NCBI GenBank assembly: GCA_016190405.1
Contig: JACPQO010000228.1
Coordinates: 1 to 5,570 of the forward strand
DNA: 5,570 nucleotides
DNA from: Chloroflexota bacterium
GTDB taxonomy: Bacteria > Chloroflexota > Dehalococcoidia > SM23-28-2 > RBG-16-64-32
Reading direction: 5' to 3'
Positions 5,003-5,570 of this stretch are shown piece by piece; position 1 is the first letter of the stretch, and every line of letters begins with the position of its first letter. The notes beneath the pieces are model-generated. The model did not search any database. It was not told the DNA's origin and saw only the letters and a program-made list of their open reading frames with translations. The translations under genes were made by a program, and so were the position numbers.

Positions 5003-5011
5003 TTCCCAATC

Positions 5012-5570
5012 GTGACCCAGCGCAAACAGCCGGACATGCCCAAAGCCTACGACCCCTCCCGGACCGAGGGGCCCCTGTACCAGCTCTGGCTGGAGCGCGG
5101 CTACTTCACGCCCAGGGTCGATCCCGAACGAGAGCCCTTCTGCATCATCTATCCGCCGGCCAACGTCACCGGTGAGCTTCACCTGGGGCACGCCCTGGTG
5201 GACACTATCGAGGACTGCCTCATCCGCTGGCACCGCATGCGCGGCGACCCCACCCTCTGGCTGCCCGGCGTCGACCACGCCGGCATCGCCACCCAGAACG
5301 TGGTCGAGAAGGAGCTGGCCAAGGAGGGCGTCAGCCGCCACGACCTGGGCCGCGACAAGTTCCTGGAGCGCGTCTGGCAGTGGGTCCACAAGTACCGCAG
5401 CGTCATCTCTCACCAGCACGTCCGCCTGGGGGCCTCCCTGGACTGGAGCCGGGAGCGGTTCACCATGGACGAAGGGCCCCAGCGGGCCGTGCGTACCACC
5501 TTCGTCAAGCTCTACGACCAGGGGCTCATCTATACGGGCGAGCGCAGCATCAACTGGTGCCCCCGCTGCC
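5012..5570 (+). CDS. valS: Valyl-tRNA synthetase (5' part, cut by window edge)
   Basis: Class I aminoacyl-tRNA synthetase that charges tRNA-Val with valine in the cytoplasm. The 186 visible codons start with the usual short lead [20 protein letters not shown] and run through the first part of the Rossmann catalytic domain: [20 protein letters not shown] (42-61), with the HIGH signature as HLGH (57-60), and [12 protein letters not shown] (84-95). PP-x-NVTG before HIGH and DHAGIATQ are ValRS marks; IleRS differs in both, which makes ValRS the better call. The second Pro of the usual PPPNVTG is Ala here. The frame stays open to 5570, ending at NWCPRC (181-186), where the CP1 insertion with its Cys pair begins. 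The editing domain, KMSKS loop and C-terminal coiled coil are beyond the edge; the full protein should be about 850-900 residues. It has its own promoter, and its leader holds a 28-bp palindrome. Confidence 0.95.
   Translation, partial: MTQRKQPDMPKAYDPSRTEGPLYQLWLERGYFTPRVDPEREPFCIIYPPANVTGELHLGHALVDTIEDCLIRWHRMRGDPTLWLPGVDHAGIATQNVVEKELAKEGVSRHDLGRDKFLERVWQWVHKYRSVISHQHVRLGASLDWSRERFTMDEGPQRAVRTTFVKLYDQGLIYTGERSINWCPRC

Larger units (their letters stand above)
4678..5011. other. Intergenic region between the secreted-protein gene and valS
   Basis: These 334 bp contain no convincing gene. A reading frame that crosses them from 4515 (plus strand) is an out-of-frame shadow of the secreted-protein gene. 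Contents in order: a degenerate dispersed repeat (4731-4795); a 6-bp GC stem GGCGGC/GCCGCC with a 7-nt loop (4815-4833) that has no adjacent T-run and so is a poor terminator; a short T-rich run (4864-4870); an inverted repeat (4874-4895); a promoter (4908-4937); and a perfect 28-bp palindrome (4963-4990). No T-box leader (long stem structures with a conserved T-box bulge and a terminator) is visible before valS. Confidence 0.7.

Noticed and set aside
4938..5011. T-box riboswitch before valS
   Set aside because: The predicted leader is only about 68 nt and consists mainly of one palindrome; there is no room for the specifier stem, the T-box bulge and a terminator.
4515..5015. 166-codon plus-strand frame across the secreted-protein gene end and the intergenic region
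   Set aside because: The first third is a shadow of the secreted-protein gene and the remainder runs through repeats and a promoter; no motif or ribosome binding site.

Overview
The window is very GC-rich and gene-dense. It holds five protein genes: one cut by the left edge, three complete, and one cut by the right edge. No rRNA, tRNA, CRISPR array or transposase gene was seen. The high GC, the scattered palindromic intergenic repeats, the TLP1-type thiolase-like protein and the 'GWNL-x-GW' secreted protein together suggest an uncultured Chloroflexota bacterium, perhaps Dehalococcoidia-like. This is inference from gene style only; a high-GC actinobacterium is the main alternative.

Left part (1-896): a minus-strand gene for a family 3 ABC-transporter substrate-binding lipoprotein, probably for an amino acid, runs off the left edge. 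It has an exact consensus sigma-70-type promoter (TTGACA, 16 bp, TATAAT), a short hairpin in its leader and a strong ribosome binding site. Back to back with it is a plus-strand promoter whose -10 box lies so close to the next start codon that the message would be nearly leaderless.

Middle part (897-3895): a 430-residue protein of the neutral/alkaline ceramidase N-terminal-domain family is followed by about 190 bp of structured intergenic DNA (three inverted repeats and an 8-bp tandem repeat). Then comes a 503-residue thiolase-like protein of the TLP1 type, which lacks the usual nucleophilic cysteine.

Right part (3896-5570): an extended -10 promoter precedes a 229-residue secreted protein of unknown function that ends in a GWNLFGW motif. 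A 334-bp intergenic region follows, carrying a degenerate dispersed repeat, an inverted repeat, a promoter and a perfect 28-bp palindrome. The 5' third of a class I aminoacyl-tRNA synthetase, best called valyl-tRNA synthetase (valS), runs off the right edge.

Every gene has its own recognisable promoter, so this looks like a row of single transcription units rather than one operon. There is no clear shared pathway. The ceramidase-like and thiolase-like proteins could both concern lipid or fatty-acyl metabolism, but adjacency alone is weak evidence. I found no convincing new multi-gene system. The most notable items are the repeat-derived structures between genes, the divergent promoter pair and the orphan secreted protein.
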